Below are positions 4,873 through 5,207 of a stretch of 5,207 nt of DNA, in pieces; positions within the stretch are counted from its first letter, which is position 1, and each line of letters starts with the position of its first letter. The translations under genes and the position numbers were made by a program. Source of the DNA: Acidobacteriota bacterium (GTDB lineage: Bacteria > Acidobacteriota > Holophagae > Thermotomaculales > Thermotomaculaceae); the NCBI GenBank assembly GCA_027038695.1, contig JALWHA010000062.1:1-5207 (forward strand), written 5' to 3'. A model generated the notes under the pieces. The model made no database searches. It was given only the letters and a program-made list of their open reading frames with translations, and was not told the DNA's origin.

Positions 4873-5207
4873 ATGAAAAACAAAATAATAAAGAGAATTA
4901 AGGTTAAAATCCTTGAAGACCCGGGATTTTTAGGCAAATTTGCCACAATGGTAGGGGAATTCGGTGCCCTTTTCGGCGAGATTAAGACAGTGCACATAGG
5001 CAGAAACTTCAAAATAAGGGAGATGGATGTCTATATAAAAGACGAAGAGACATTTGACGAACTTGCAGACACAATAAGGAAGATGGACGGGGTTGACTTA
5101 ATTGAGGTTAAGGATGTTGTTAAGGAGTACCACATAAACGGGAAAATCAAGGTTTGCTCAAATGTTGAGGTTGAAACAATGGACGATTTATCCATTGTCT
5201 ATACCCC
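4873..5207 (+). CDS. NAD(P)-dependent malic enzyme with N-terminal ACT domain, 5' part, cut by right edge
   Basis: The frame is open for 111 full codons to the window end. Residues about 9-85 form an ACT domain (RIKVKILEDPGFLGKFATM, then GEIKTVHIGRNFKIREMDVYI, then DGVDLIEVKD), a small ligand-binding module that usually senses amino acids or related metabolites. From residue 90 the sequence GKIKVCSNVEVETMDDLSIVYTP matches the start of the malic enzyme N-terminal domain (compare GKIEV...K..DLSxAYTPG). The Tyr of YTP (110) is the expected catalytic acid. Malic enzyme decarboxylates malate to pyruvate with NAD(P) reduction. The order ACT then malic domain is a known bacterial architecture. The NAD-binding domain and the coenzyme-deciding residues lie beyond the window, so NAD versus NADP is open. 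It lies 78 bp behind nadC on the same strand. Confidence 0.88.
   Translation, partial: MKNKIIKRIKVKILEDPGFLGKFATMVGEFGALFGEIKTVHIGRNFKIREMDVYIKDEETFDELADTIRKMDGVDLIEVKDVVKEYHINGKIKVCSNVEVETMDDLSIVYT

Overview
The window comes from an AT-rich bacterial chromosome. Codon use is rich in AAA, ATA and AGA/AGG. The combination of a DUF4388 (PATAN) protein, a Roadblock/LC7 protein and a Hanks-type kinase is the kind of content seen in Acidobacteriota, Myxococcota/Desulfobacterota-like lineages and relatives. The AGA/AGG/ATA bias would fit a thermophile. I cannot assign a genus from sequence alone. No tRNA, rRNA, CRISPR array, transposase or phage gene was seen.

Left part (1-1536, minus strand): a tightly packed signalling operon. 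In transcription order it holds a DUF4388 protein whose C-terminal half looks like a second Roadblock domain (781-1536), a stand-alone Roadblock/LC7 protein (399-761), and the N-terminal part of a protein-kinase-like gene that runs off the left edge (1-395). The kinase is odd in two ways. Its well-placed ATG is one base out of frame with the kinase reading frame. A hairpin plus U-run resembling an intrinsic terminator also lies inside its coding sequence. No MglA-type GTPase is visible within the window.

Middle (1543-3865): a 143-bp AT-rich divergent intergenic region leads to a plus-strand DUF6765 gene (1680-2669). This gene has no Shine-Dalgarno sequence and has a TATAAT hexamer placed so that transcription should begin at or beside its ATG, so its mRNA is probably leaderless. 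It converges with, and overlaps by 4 bp, a minus-strand gene for an exported TPR protein (2666-3865).

Right part (3866-5207): a second divergent intergenic region carries interleaved back-to-back promoter candidates. It is followed by nadC (quinolinate phosphoribosyltransferase, 3970-4794). After a 78-bp gap comes the start of an ACT-domain malic enzyme (4873 to the edge). These two are metabolic housekeeping genes (NAD synthesis; malate to pyruvate) and may share a transcript.

The least conventional part is the DUF4388-Roadblock / Roadblock / kinase module with its disrupted kinase start and internal terminator-like element. It may be a regulated signalling cassette, a decaying gene or a sequence error, and the window alone cannot decide between these.
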